NCBI GenBank assembly: GCA_003339415.1
Contig: PDHQ01000442.1
Span: 1-23,860, forward strand
Source: Ophiocordyceps camponoti-saundersi (nom. inval.)
Taxonomy: Eukaryota; Ascomycota; Sordariomycetes; Hypocreales; Ophiocordycipitaceae
Reading direction: 5' to 3'
DNA length: 23,860 nt
Of the stretch, positions 1 to 9,980 are shown one piece after another; position 1 is the first letter of the stretch; each line of letters begins with the position of its first letter. The position numbers and the translations under genes are program-made. The notes beneath the pieces are model-generated. The model was not told the DNA's origin. It did not search any database and worked only from the letters and a program-made list of their open reading frames with translations.

Positions 1-128
1 CCAAAGTCTGTCCCGTTCTCCTTCACTCTTGTTGTTGAGCTTTTTCCCCACGTTGGCGGCGACGAGGGGCCCTTCGCTTCCATCCACATCCAACAGAGGA
101 AGGAGTCCGCTTTCACCATCTTCCCCCA

Positions 129-152
129 CCCCCCCCCCCCCCCCCCCCCCCC
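129..152 (+). repeat. Poly-C homopolymer, 24 nt
   Basis: There are 24 consecutive C residues, preceded by CCCCCA, so 29 of the 30 bases at 123-152 are C. Such a run is rare in fungal nuclear DNA. It could form an i-motif (C strand) or G-quadruplex (G strand). Its exact length is unreliable with most sequencing methods. Confidence 0.9.
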
Positions 153-218
153 TTGAGCCTCTGCAGTTCGCCTGCTCGCGCCGCCCACTCCCTCCCCCGT
201 CTCTCTGTCTCCCCCTTT

Positions 219-284
219 CACACACTCACACACTCACACACTCACACACACTCACACTCACACTCACACACTCTCTCTCTACCA
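219..284 (+). repeat. CA/CT microsatellite
   Basis: CACACT and CACACA units alternate and end in a CTCTCTCT stretch. It is simple-sequence DNA inside the pyrimidine-rich leader-like region. The Ser/His/Thr-rich translations across it are artefacts of the repeat. Confidence 0.85.
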
Positions 285-738
285 TCTGCTGCCTCACCTA
301 CCTCACGACCTCTGGGCCATGCTTGGCTTTGTTGAAGCCCCTGCAGCCGGCTTCGCTGGACAGTCTCGTCATGACTCTTCTTCCCCTTGCCCCTCACCGC
401 GCGTCATCGCTGTCCTCTTCCCTTTCCTTCCTCCCCCCTCAACCTTGCCTCGACACCGCCGAATGTCGTGTACGAGCGTCTGCCGACGTTGAATCCCTTT
501 CAAGCCCTTTCAGCTCGCCTTTCGACACTTGACCTTTTCCCTTTACCCTCTTCCCTCTTGTGCCGTAAGTGCGCGCTGCGCCCGTCGTCGTTTTCGAGCT
601 GCATACCCATCTATCTACCGTCCTCTCTCTTCTCTCTCTCCCCGTCGCCAGGCCACATGCTCATATCTGCTCTGGTGTTGTCCCATCTCTCCTCAACCGG
701 CTTACATCTTCCCAAGCTGCTCCTCGTTCCATGAAACC

Positions 739-1094
739 ATGCCCGCTTCCTCGTCACTCCATGTCGGCGTTGGCAGCGGCTCCGAGGCCGAGTTCGTCCC
801 TCTTTCCCTTTGCCCTTACCCCCTCCTCTTTATGCTTACGGGATCGTCGTCAGCCCTGCCACACATCAAACAACCTCAATAGATCGGCAGTCTCCCATCT
901 CACGAGACGACATCCAGCGTTGGATCAACGGTGCCGGACCCTCATTCGTTCATTTGAGCCTGCTGGATCGACATGCCTCGGGAAGCAGTAGCATGACCCA
1001 GTCCGGCCGACCTGCGGATGGCAGTGGCGGCCAGACTTCATCGGCTTCACGTCCTGGCAACGGACACCAAACGCCGGACAAGTCGGTGAAGTAA
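739..1094 (+). CDS. Doubtful small hypothetical gene, possibly two exons
   Basis: I do not recognise this product. An ATG at 739 (context AAACCATGC) opens a frame of 18 codons plus TTC. A candidate intron 796-890 (weak GTCCCT donor, GGCAG acceptor) would join it in phase 0 to the frame running from 891 to a TAA at 1092-1094. The product would be about 87 aa: Ser/Gly-rich at both ends, with a more protein-like middle around DDIQRWINGAG. Without splicing, the 739 frame stops at 880-882 after 47 codons. The second frame also stays open after the TAA, until TGA at 1236-1238, which may mean a truncated or decayed longer gene. The long CT-rich leader and leader intron upstream favour real transcription. 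No domain is visible. Confidence 0.22.
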
Positions 1095-1255
1095 CGCTAT
1101 CGTGACGAGACTCTCGACATTATGCTAGGAGACGCCTGTCCGATTGCTCTTGATGGCCAGGGTGCTGCTGGGCAGTTATCCCTCGCACGGCCAAACAATA
1201 CGTTGAAGAAGTTGTCACTTTCCCCGTCAAATGGATGAGACGGGGTATGATGGGG
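1095..1255. other. Unassigned sequence after the doubtful gene
   Basis: This holds only the short in-frame continuation of the preceding frame (open to 1235) and then the edge of the tandem array. No splice pair of normal fungal length that bypasses the TAA at 1092 was found; the AG at 1127-1128 would give introns of only 38-43 bp. Confidence 0.3.
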
Positions 1256-1324
1256 GATACGTTTTTGATCGAGGATACGTTATGGTCGGGGATACGTTAT
1301 GACGGAGGCTACGTCGTGATATAC
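1256..1324 (+). repeat. Degenerate tandem repeat, about 17-bp period, 4 units
   Basis: Units start at 1256 (18 bp), 1274, 1291 and 1308 (17 bp each). Three begin GATACGTT and the last begins GCTACGTC; the middle two are nearly identical. The period is not a multiple of three, so the array is not coding. A second array with the same period follows 43 bp downstream. Confidence 0.75.
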
Positions 1325-1367
1325 CGCCAACGTCTCTGATGAACTTGGGCTCGAACAATGTTACGAT

Positions 1368-1452
1368 TCAACGGCCTATTCTTTTCGACGGCCTATTCTT
1401 GTCAAAGGCCTATTCTTATCAACGGCTTATGCTTGCCAACGGCTTATTCTTG
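1368..1452 (+). repeat. Tandem repeat, 17-bp period, 5 units
   Basis: There are five consecutive 17-bp units starting at 1368, 1385, 1402, 1419 and 1436, with consensus TCAACGGCCTATTCTTG. Most units differ from the consensus at one to three positions. A partial sixth unit (TCAAGGG) follows. The array lies about 1.25 kb upstream of the permease start, in otherwise non-coding DNA. Confidence 0.85.
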
Positions 1453-2695
1453 TCAAGGGAAGGAAGGGATCACAGGATGAGACATTTCGCCCCCCCAGTC
1501 ACCCATTCAAGTGGTTGATAACAAATTAAAAGATTGAAGAGTGAACAGTGCAGGGAAAAGATCAGGCCTTGAGGATGCACAGGGCTGCGGTGATGAAACG
1601 CAGATGATGCCGGGGGTCGACGATTACGTCGGGGCGCGCCCTCGGCTTCCACCGCGGCGGCTGCCGACATCGGGTCTGGCAGCCGGTTCCCCCGCAATGT
1701 CGCACATGGGCCATGCTTCGATTGGATGCTTGACGGGGAACTTAAAGACCGGAACCCCCATGCCCGGCGTTAAGGCTACCTATGTACATACATCATACAT
1801 GCATACTACATACCTACCTAGGTACCTACATAACAGCCACTGCAATCCGTACATGCATACTGTACAGCATGCGTACGATGTCTTCTGTTCAACTCCTGCG
1901 TCTGTATGTATGTAGGTATGGGGTGTGAATCCGTAGATGCATGTCTATTCTTGCATACATACATACATGTATGTGCCTGTGTATGCGATTGATGTCGCCG
2001 GAACCCAACAAAGAGGGTTGCATACTACAACATACATCCATATGTATGCACTCGGCATCGGTCGTCTGCGTCGGCCGATGCCCACCCCCCTCTGTCTGTC
2101 GTCTTAAGACCCGTCTGATATAGCCATGGGCTTTGCTTTCCCTTTTTCATCACTTTATATCGAGACGAACTGTGTCTCTTTTTTTCTCTCTTCACCTATT
2201 TTTTTCCCCCTTGGTTCCTCCCTTTCGTACATACATACATAGATCAGGCTCTTGGTTGGTGTTTTTCTTTGGGTCTAAATGACGTGCTAACACATGATGT
2301 TGCATGAACGCGAGTTGAAGGGCTTTTCGGAGAATAAATGATAATAATAATAACAGGGCACTATATGCTTGGCGATGAGCACGCCATTTGACCCTGTCCC
2401 GAGGTGAGAGGGAAAGAGAGAGAGTGAAGCAGTTGAAAGAGAGAGAGAGAGAGAGAGAGAGGCTTACATACGTCTACCATTAATGTAGTATCTACTATGC
2501 ACACATGCGCTGCCCATTACCTACATGCATACTACATACATAACATGCCTTTCCCATAAGGACAACGCTCGTTAATTGCGTACAGGAAAAAAAAGCCCTC
2601 ATCAGCCCGTCAGCAGCGCCTCCTCCTCCTCCTGTTCCTCCTCCTCCTCCTCCTCCGCAACCTTCTCACAACCTCCACACCGACAAACCAAACCA
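1453..2695. other. Upstream region of the permease, with microsatellites and two TGATAA motifs
   Basis: No credible gene is seen. The stretch contains clusters of ACAT/ATGC-type repeats (about 1780-1980 and 2229-2242), an ATAATAATA run near 2341 and a (GA)11 tract. A CCT-trinucleotide tract at about 2619-2657 lies shortly before the permease ATG, probably in its 5' leader. Two TGATAA sites (1516-1521 and 2339-2344) match the HGATAR consensus of fungal nitrogen GATA activators. That would suit a permease, but such short sites occur often by chance. Confidence 0.5.
2439..2460 (+). repeat. (GA)11 microsatellite
   Basis: Eleven uninterrupted GA dinucleotides lie about 240 bp upstream of the permease start, with further imperfect GA tracts at 2407-2438. 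The tract may sit in the promoter or transcribed leader. Confidence 0.9.
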
Positions 2696-4729
2696 ATGAC
2701 GTCAAAGCGCAAATCGGCACAGGCCGAAGCCGAAAGCATGGCCGTCGACCGCAAGCCCGACTCCGACTCCGACGACGTCGACAGAGGCGAGAAGAAGAAG
2801 AAGAAAGGAGGGGACGAAGACGCCGAGGAAGGGCTCGTCTTCGCCCACTCGGATCGGCTGAAGAGGTCGCTTTCGGCGCGCCAGGTTCAGATGATCGCCA
2901 TCGGAGGCACCATCGGCACCGGCCTCTTCCTCGGGTCGGGCAAGTCGCTTTCGACGGGCGGTCCGGCGTCAATGTTGATCTGCTATGCCATCGTCGGGGC
3001 AATCGTCTTCGTCACTATGCTTAGTTTGGGCGAGATGTCGGCGTTTGTGCCTGTCGCGGGCAGCTTTTGCACTTTTGCCGGGTGAGTTTCTGTTTTCTTC
3101 TCTTGTCTTTCATGCGAAGAGAGTGAGGGGAAGAAGAAGACGTTGATTAGATTCACATCAGCCGCTTCGTCGACGATGCCTTTGGCTTTGCTCTCACCTG
3201 GAATTACTGGTTCAATGATGCCGTCTCTACCGCTTCCGATCTCGTTGCTCTGCAGCTCGTGCTGCAGTATTGGACGGATCGCTTTCCTGGCTGGGCGCTG
3301 AGCCTCATCTTTTGGTTCGTCCTCGTCGGCGTAAACTTGGCCACCGTCCGGGCTTACGGCGAGCTCGAGTACTGGCTGAGTTTGCTCAAGGTCATTGCCA
3401 TCATGGTGCGTTCATCTTTTCCTTCTTCTTGTCCTCTCATCACCGGCTCACCTGTCGACTGTCCCCGGATGCTAGGCCTTTATCGTCGTCGGCATTGTCG
3501 TCAACGCCGGTGGCAACCTTGATGGCCGATACATAGGAGGCGAGAACTGGAGGCTTCCTGGTGGGCCTTTTGTCGGTGGTATTGGCGGCTTTGCTTCTGT
3601 CTTCGTGACGGCCTCGTTTGCTTGTAAGTCGCCTCGTTCCCTCGCGGGCGTGTATGACATGCGCCGCCTGTGTTTCTCTCCCCTCCCCTGACAAGTCAAA
3701 ATTTGCTACTTAGACGGCGGCACCGAATCGATTGCCATCACGGCCGGCGAGACCAAGAATCCCACCAAGACGATGCCGCGGGTCGTCAAGAATGTCTTTT
3801 GGAGAATCCTTTTCTTCTAGTCAGTCTTGCTCACTTCGCTGACAGCTTCGTTTCTTCTCCTTCTTACCAAAAAAAATTAATTTACAGCATCCTTTCGGTT
3901 CTCCTCATCGGCCTCGACGTCCCTTACACTTATCCCAATCTCAGCTCCAAGAATACGAGCACATCTCCCTTCACCATCGTCTTTCAGATGACGGGAGCGC
4001 GCGCCGCCGGGAGCGTCATCAACGCCGTCATCTTGACGAGCGTCTTGTCGGCAGGCAACCATGCGCTCTTCGCTGCCGGTAGACTGCTCTACACGCTCGC
4101 GATTGAGGGCCACGCGCCGTTAGTGCTGGCGAGGCTTGGAAAGAATCAGGTGCCGTGGGTGGCGGTGCTCACGTCCGCGCTCATCGCCGGTCTCTGCTTT
4201 GCCTCGAGCTTCATCGGGGCCGGCCAGCTTTGGACCTGGCTGCAAAAGTGAGTGCAAGGACTGAATGATGATTTATGAGTTTCTGACCTGACATTGAAAC
4301 AAAAGTCTCGTCGGCGTCTCCAACCAACTCAGCTGGATCGCCATCGGCATAGCCTCCATTCGCTTCCGGCGGGGCCTCGAGCATCAGGGTAAGACGCATC
4401 TCCTGCCCTTTCGGAACTGGACCTATCCCTGGGGGCCTTGGGCCGTCGTGGTGCTCAACATCTTCCTGGTGCTCGTGCAGGGATGGAGCTGCTTCAGTCC
4501 AAAGTTCGACGCGGTCGGCTTCGTCAGCTTTTACATTGAGATCCCCATCATCTTTATCATGTACGTCGTCTGGAAGCTGGTGTGGGGTACGAGGCTGGTG
4601 GGCTTGAGCGAGATGGACCTCGAGACGGATGTCCATACGGTTGACGAGGTGCCGGCTGAGGAGGTCAAGGGGGGAGAAAGGGAGAATTGGCGGTCTAAAG
4701 CAAAGCATGTCTTGACTTGGTTGTTCTGA
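2696..4729 (+). CDS. Amino acid permease, probably basic amino acid (Lyp1/Can1-like) transporter
   Basis: Six exons join in frame to 555 aa: 2696-3081, 3162-3405, 3476-3623, 3714-3819, 3888-4247, 4306-4729. The start is the first ATG after the CCT-rich leader. The N-terminal ~55 residues are charged and cytosolic-looking, with an acidic and Lys-rich stretch. The transporter core begins near residue 60 with the APC-superfamily signature IGGTIGTGLFLGSG (about 69-82) and continues as hydrophobic helices; 12 are expected for the fungal YAT family. GETKNPTKTMPR, then the DVPYTYPNLSS and TSPFTIVFQMTG segments, and SVLSAGNHALFAAGR resemble the lysine/arginine permeases. It should import amino acids by proton symport at the plasma membrane. 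Substrate is inferred from family resemblance only. Length is usual for the family. Five introns of 58-90 bp have GT-AG ends. Two TGATAA sites upstream could link it to nitrogen regulation. Confidence 0.9.
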
Positions 4730-6680
4730 ACTTTTTGAGTCTATGAATGTATGTTTTGTTGTGTGTATGTCATACATGTATCGTTTTGTATGCAAGCCAG
4801 CAGGCAAGCAAGGGTTCACATCTCGCTTCCGAGGGACTTGGGGCTTGGTTGGACGACATGGGGACTGGCCGCATAATACCCCGGATGACACGTGCAGGGG
4901 AGGGGAACGGGAAGGAAAGCCATGTCTCACGGCGCAGCAGCTCTTTGCTCATCTTTCGTTTTCCCCGTCGCTAACTTTTGGGATGGGAAACTGGTGAAAT
5001 TGCGATAGAAGACCATGGAAGAGGTGAGAAGAGCCCTTCCTTGCAGGTCTCGCTTGGGCCGGACTTCCTTTGGCTAGAGGATAAAGGAGCTTATTTGTCT
5101 TGGATAGTCTGTTAAAGCTCACTACCGAACTGTTACAGACTATGTATATGCACGTTGCGCGCACGTACCGCATGCATGCAATGGATGTATGTCTATGCCA
5201 ATGTCTGTATGTATCCATACATGCGTACGCGCATACTAGGCATGTACAATCTGGTCTGCTACCGTAGTAGGAACTGTTCTTCTGATCACACCATCCTACA
5301 TGCTATATGCGGATACCCCTACATGACCCTTGTTTCACCGTGGGCGAGGATGCCGGACCAGTCCACCTCCCCATGGGGATGGATAGATGGATGGATGGGG
5401 AGGAGGAGGGTGGTGGGGGGGGAGCTTGGACATTTCTTTTTCCCGGTCCTATCGAGGCCGTGTTGGTGAACGTGAGGAGGGCTTGTGCTCTGAGACAGCG
5501 GAAGTGGAGGGGTTGTCATATGGCAATGGGCGGTGCAAGGGAGGGAAGGCTGTGGTATGATGTGTTGTGATGATGTATCTGTAGTGTTGTGTTTTTTTTT
5601 GTACATGGTAATGTTTTGGCTCGGTGGTATTGTTTTAACGGAAAAAGCACCTACATCCATCTAGTCCCATGTCCTGAATTGACTTTTCTCATTTTGCCTT
5701 CCGCCAGGCTTCTAGCTTGTCGGGAAGTTGGTTACGCTGCGGGATACCCGAGTGGAGGACAGGTCCGGCGGGAGCGGGCCGTTCCGAGTGAGAAATTAAC
5801 TGCCATTGCACGCGACCCTACCGAGTTCTGTATGCATGCCTCAAATATGGTAGATACATGGGGAGACATTTAGATTCGGAAGATGAGCGAGAGAGGAAGC
5901 GTCTGATATGCGTCTGCTTTGATAGTAGGTGGGCTTCGAGGGGAGGGAGGGGGGGGGGGGGTTGGTTTGGTCTTACCACTTGACCCTTAGTTGATTCATT
6001 TCTCTTTCGCCCGAGAATATACCGACCGGGAGGGGGGCGGAGGGGCAAAAGAAAAAAGACGGGCTCCAGCGCTACCCTGGACGCAGCTGACGTGTCTCGG
6101 CCGAGCGGGGGTTTCTCGCATCTCCTTGCTCATGGAAATCTCCCTCTTTTGCATCAGGAATTGAACATTCGCCATTGGTCCTGGACCCTGAAGCGTGGCA
6201 TTCGTCCCATCCCCCATCCTCTTTCCCCATCCCCATCCCCATCCCCATCCTCGTTTCCATCCGCACTTACTTCATGGTATACCAACCTCCTACGGAAGTG
6301 ACTTGTTATAGGTACGTACCGTTCGGACTACCGACTCCTCCTTCTCCTCCTCATCCTCTCCTCCGCCTCCCCCTCTCCTACCACTCCTCCTCCAACTTCT
6401 CCTCCTCCTACTCCTCCTCCTCCTCTTCTTCTAACCTCCCTTTCTACTCTTCCTTCTTTTTCGCCCTCCTCCTCTTTTCCCTACCCTTGCCTACCTATGC
6501 TGACCTTCGTTCCTTTCCCCCTTCTTCTTCCTCAGCTCTATCGTCTACCTACCGAGGTACTTTTCTTCCTGCCTACTACACCTCTCCACTTGTCGAGACC
6601 TTGGGACCCTCGTCCGGATACAGAGACAAACTCTCAGCAGCCGCGAATCCCTCGGCTTATTGCCACGTCTCCGCGAATGA
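4730..6680. other. Intergenic region with a long CT-rich leader before the GATA gene
   Basis: 4730-6000 is spacer with ATGT/ACAT-type simple repeats (around 4745-4790 and 5160-5250) and no recognisable gene. A G-rich run lies at 5941-5960. From about 6200 to 6660 the + strand becomes strongly pyrimidine-rich (CTCCTC and TCTTCT blocks), as expected for the promoter or leader of the downstream GATA gene. Several upstream ATGs lie in this leader. The frames across it give only Ser/Pro/Leu low-complexity peptides, so I do not call a gene. Confidence 0.5.
6225..6246 (-). other. G-quadruplex-capable motif (four GGGG runs)
   Basis: The + strand carries four CCCC runs (6225-6228, 6231-6234, 6237-6240, 6243-6246), each separated by AT. 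The minus strand is therefore four GGGG runs with 2-nt loops, a textbook quadruplex pattern. It lies about 430-540 bp upstream of the two possible GATA-factor starts. It is not a telomere repeat, which in these fungi is TTAGGG. Confidence 0.6.
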
Positions 6681-7398
6681 ATGAAACGACAGCCTGAGCC
6701 TCAAGCTCCTCCTCCTCCTCGGCCATCTTCGCCGCGGCACAAGACCCATGAATCTACAGCCACCATGAATGCAACTCGCCTCATTCCAGGCGACGGCCTA
6801 GGCTTCCAGATGGTAAGTCAGTCTTTGCGCGCCTTCTTAAGATATAAAATGATAAGCTTGCTCATCACGTTGCCCAGATGCGACGCGAGGCTGCCTTTCC
6901 GCTCTACTACACGGCCTCGTCTCCCGCCGTCACCCCTGCTCCGCTGGCCCCCCCTCCTGCCGTCGTCGCGCCCGAAGCCAAGAGTCGAAAAGATGGTCGG
7001 CCCCGTTCGCCTCGTCCCCTCACCCGGGCTCCGCAGCCTGGCCCTTCAGACCATCGTCGTGCCCGTCCTTCTCACGCCAGCCCTCGATCTCGCTCCGATT
7101 CGAATTCCACCTCGAATTACCACCACGCAACCCCTCATCACCGTCCGTCCAAGTCGTCGTCAATCAAGGTCAGTTATCCCTGCGTGCTACCACTGCCGTC
7201 GCTGATCGTTCCGTCGTCGTGCACATACATATGTGTATATGGATGTACATACAGCGCAATCGCAACTCCCGTATGAGATGCCACGTCTGCGGCATCAGCG
7301 AGACTCCTGAATGGCGTTGCGGCCCAGACGGAATTGGCACGCTCTGCAACGTGTGCGGCCTGGTCTTCGCCAAGCAACAGCGCAAGAAATCCCGCTGA
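6681..7398 (+). CDS. Short GATA-type zinc finger transcription factor (NsdD/WC-2-like CX2CX18CX2C finger)
   Basis: Exons 6681-6812, 6878-7168 and 7255-7398 join at phase 0 to 188 aa. A second in-frame ATG at 6765, in a strong GCCACCATG context, would give 160 aa and may be the real start. The protein is Pro/Ser/Arg/His-rich and disordered-looking, followed by one C-terminal GATA finger: Cys150, Cys153, Cys172 and Cys175 (188-aa numbering), spacing C-X2-C-X18-C-X2-C, with TPEW and a basic tail (KQQRKKSR) ending the protein. GATA factors bind DNA in the nucleus. X18 spacing is that of NsdD, SUB-1 and WC-2 rather than the X17 nitrogen/iron regulators. Oddities: WRCGP replaces WRRGP/WRKGP, and CNVCGL replaces the nearly invariant CNACGL. 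It is much shorter than NsdD. Introns are 65 bp (GTAAGT) and 86 bp (GTCAGT). Function is unknown. Confidence 0.8.
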
Positions 7399-8054
7399 GA
7401 GCTTGTTGTTGACGTGGGAAAATCAGACAACAGACAACCCTGTCTCTCCCATCCCCGAGCGTTCAACTACCCACGTCCTCCGCCCCCGCCCCGGTGTGGG
7501 TCCGCGGTCCCTCCCGGCGTCGATTCCCGACTCTGACAGGCTTGACAGAATACGGGTCCGCGTCTTCTTCCTCTGCCTTGTTGGCCTGCTTTTTGCTTCA
7601 TTCAGCGCCTATTCTCTTTCGAACCCGGAAAGAAAGACAGGGAGAGGGGAAAAGGGCAGGTTTAAAGACTTGGCCATCCTTCATCGTCGTCCATGGCCTG
7701 GATGGCGGACGTAAAGAGAGCGCCAACAATGTCTCCTCCCTCTCAGCACATTGGCCCCGCCCCAGAGCAGGCTCTGCCCTTCTCTCGCCTTCTCCTCCTC
7801 TTGGCCTCGACCGCTCCCGCCTTTCCCTCTTCCTCATCCCACACTCCGCGCTGTCGATGCCCGAAACGTGCGGCCAACTGACGTTTACCTGAGACGCCGA
7901 AGCGGGGGGGACCCGGAAGGATTCCTCTTTGGTCCTCCAATGAGCCCGACTGCTTCCTTTTCGGGCCTTTTGACTTTTCTCTTGTGTCCCTTTTTCGTCT
8001 GCTTCTTGTCTCTCGTACGGGGCTTCGGAGATCCCGTCTCCTCCCGTCTGCGGC
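7399..8054 (+). other. Spacer between GATA and Zn2Cys6 genes
   Basis: This 656-bp stretch should hold the GATA gene's 3' end and the 5' leader of the Zn2Cys6 gene. It becomes CT-rich from about 7700 onward. A short frame opens at ATG 7693 (62 codons to 7881) and could act as an upstream ORF, but its Pro/Ser/Leu-rich translation gives no support for a functional protein. Nothing else was seen. Confidence 0.4.
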
Positions 8055-9938
8055 ATGTCCGCGTTAGCTACCCCTGTTCAGGCCACAGACCATGTCTCCT
8101 CGAGGCCGGTAGCGTGAGTCCCTTCTGTTGCTCTTCTTCTACCGCTTCTTGTTCTTCTTCTTCTTGTCCTCCTCCTCCTCCTCCTCCTCCTCCTCCTCCT
8201 CCTCTCGCTCGCTCCCGAGCTTCGCCTATGGCATCTCCACAGGCACTGGTCCGCCTCTGCGGCTGACGCGCGACGCAGATGCCTCCACTGTCGGCAGAGA
8301 CGGTCGTACTGCTCCAAGGAGAAGCCGACCTGCTCCCGGTGCAAAGACGCAGGCATGACGTGCGTGTACGAGGGCGCAAGGAAGATTTTGGTCAACGAGT
8401 CGTGAGTGAAAGATAACGGCCCCACTGAGATTTTGCCTATACTGACCCGACACAGGTACTTGAGGCAGCTGGAAGCTAAAGCCAAGGCTCTGGATGGTGA
8501 GACTCCGTCTCCTGCTGCCACCTGTTGCCTTTCTTTCCCTCACACGAGCAGCGGCCGTAGTAACGCCGTCGGCAGCAGCGTCGTCGTCGTCGTCGACGAA
8601 GCAAGGACCGGCGGATGAAGATGATGATTTTACCGACGGTCAACCGCTCCTACAACCCTTTGACCACCTGAACCTGGAGCGCCCTTCGACAAGTAAGGGA
8701 TTCTTCGTGGCCGCCGCCAAAGTCGAGGACATGCATGACTGACCAGGAACAAAACAGGCTTTCAAGGCCCGGCGTCGTCGGATAACTTTTTGCGCAACGT
8801 TCGCATGCTGTACCACGATGACGACGGCGGCACCAGTCTCGATTGCTGGCCGGCCAACTTGTGGGAGCCCGGAGCGCTTCCGGGGCGGACATTTGGGCTC
8901 CGGACCCGGCTACCTCCGGTGGACATGGCCCGGCGGCTGTTTTCCGCCCAACACGTCTACATCGGCACCATCTTCGCCTTCACCGAGCCGCTCGAGGCAT
9001 TTGAGCAGATGTTGGGTGAGGCATACGGCGGCCCGCCGGACCCGCGCGACCTCACATCCTGCCTCAAGTACGCCAAGGTGTTACTGGTGCTCGCCTTCGG
9101 CCAGCTCTACTCGGTCAACCAGTGGGTCGGCTTCCGCGGTCCGCCGGGTTTCGACTACTTCGCCGACTCGCTCGGCCTTCTGCCGGAGACGTACGAGGAG
9201 GGCTCGTTAGAGGGTGTCGAGGCGCTGGCGCTGGCCGGTTACTTCATGCAGAACATGAACCGCCGCGACGCCGCCTTCCAGTACCTGGGGAGGGCCCTGC
9301 GCATGGCCGTGTCGCTGGGTCTGCACCTCGAGACGGGCGACGCCGACGAGGCCAGGCGCGAGCGGCGGCGGCGCGTCTGGTGGTCCGTTTACAGCCTGGA
9401 CCGCATCCTGTGCGTCAAGTCGGGCAACCCGCTGACGATCCAGGACGACGACATTGGCGTGGCGCTTCCCTCGCGTCTGCTGGGAGAGCCTGAGCACGGT
9501 GCGGCCTCGGTCCTGCGCGACTACACGCAGTTGTCGCGCATCCTGGGCCAGATTCACGACGCCGTCTACCGGCGTTCGGCGCCGCGATCGGGTCGCAGCC
9601 TCATGGCGGCGGTGCAAACCATTGTACGCGCCCTGTCGAGCTGGTTTCGTGAGCTGCCGGCCGCGCTGCGGTTCGAGCCGCGGAGCTTCAGCCGCGAGAG
9701 CGTCGGGACTCTTGCCCATTACTACCAGTGCATCAACATGACGGTCCGTCCGCTGCTGCTGCACGTGGTGGAGCGCCGGCTACACGCCATCCGCGCCTCC
9801 GGGCCCGAGGAGAAGGAACGTGACTGGAAGACCGGTCTCTCGCAGGCGACGGTGCACGTCGTCGAGATGGGGCTAGGCGCTGCCCACGATACGGTGAATA
9901 TGATGGCTATTGCTGCCCAGCGAGATATGGTTGGTCAG

Positions 9939-9980
<42 letters not shown>

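Larger units (their letters stand above)
1..738 (+). other. Pyrimidine-rich leader-like region with a possible 5'-UTR intron
   Basis: This stretch is strongly C/T-rich on the + strand and has no convincing protein-coding frame; the long frames across it translate to low-complexity Pro/Ser/Leu/His. In ascomycetes such CT-rich DNA commonly lies around transcription starts and in long 5' leaders, so I infer a leader of a plus-strand gene. A good intron candidate spans about 565-651 (GTAAGT donor, pyrimidine-rich body, CCAG acceptor). A short upstream reading frame starts at ATG 658 and stops just before 739. The region also contains a poly-C run and CA/CT repeats, listed separately. Confidence 0.4.

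Noticed and set aside
29..532. Long plus-strand open frame rich in Ser, Pro, Leu and His-Thr repeats
   Set aside because: It runs through poly-C and CA/CT microsatellites, has no family motif, and overlaps equally open frames in other phases; it is low-complexity leader DNA.
1086..1128. Mini-intron that would remove the TAA at 1092-1094
   Set aside because: The GT/AG pairs available give 38-43 bp, below the usual minimum for fungal introns, with weak donors.
5589..5873. 94-codon plus-strand frame in the permease-GATA spacer
   Set aside because: No recognisable motif, no good start context or leader, and no splice partners; it may be chance.
9207..9764. Antisense open frame of about 185 codons under the Zn2Cys6 exon
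   Set aside because: It is a shadow of GC-rich coding sequence on the other strand: no homology signature, and the sense frame has clear domain motifs.
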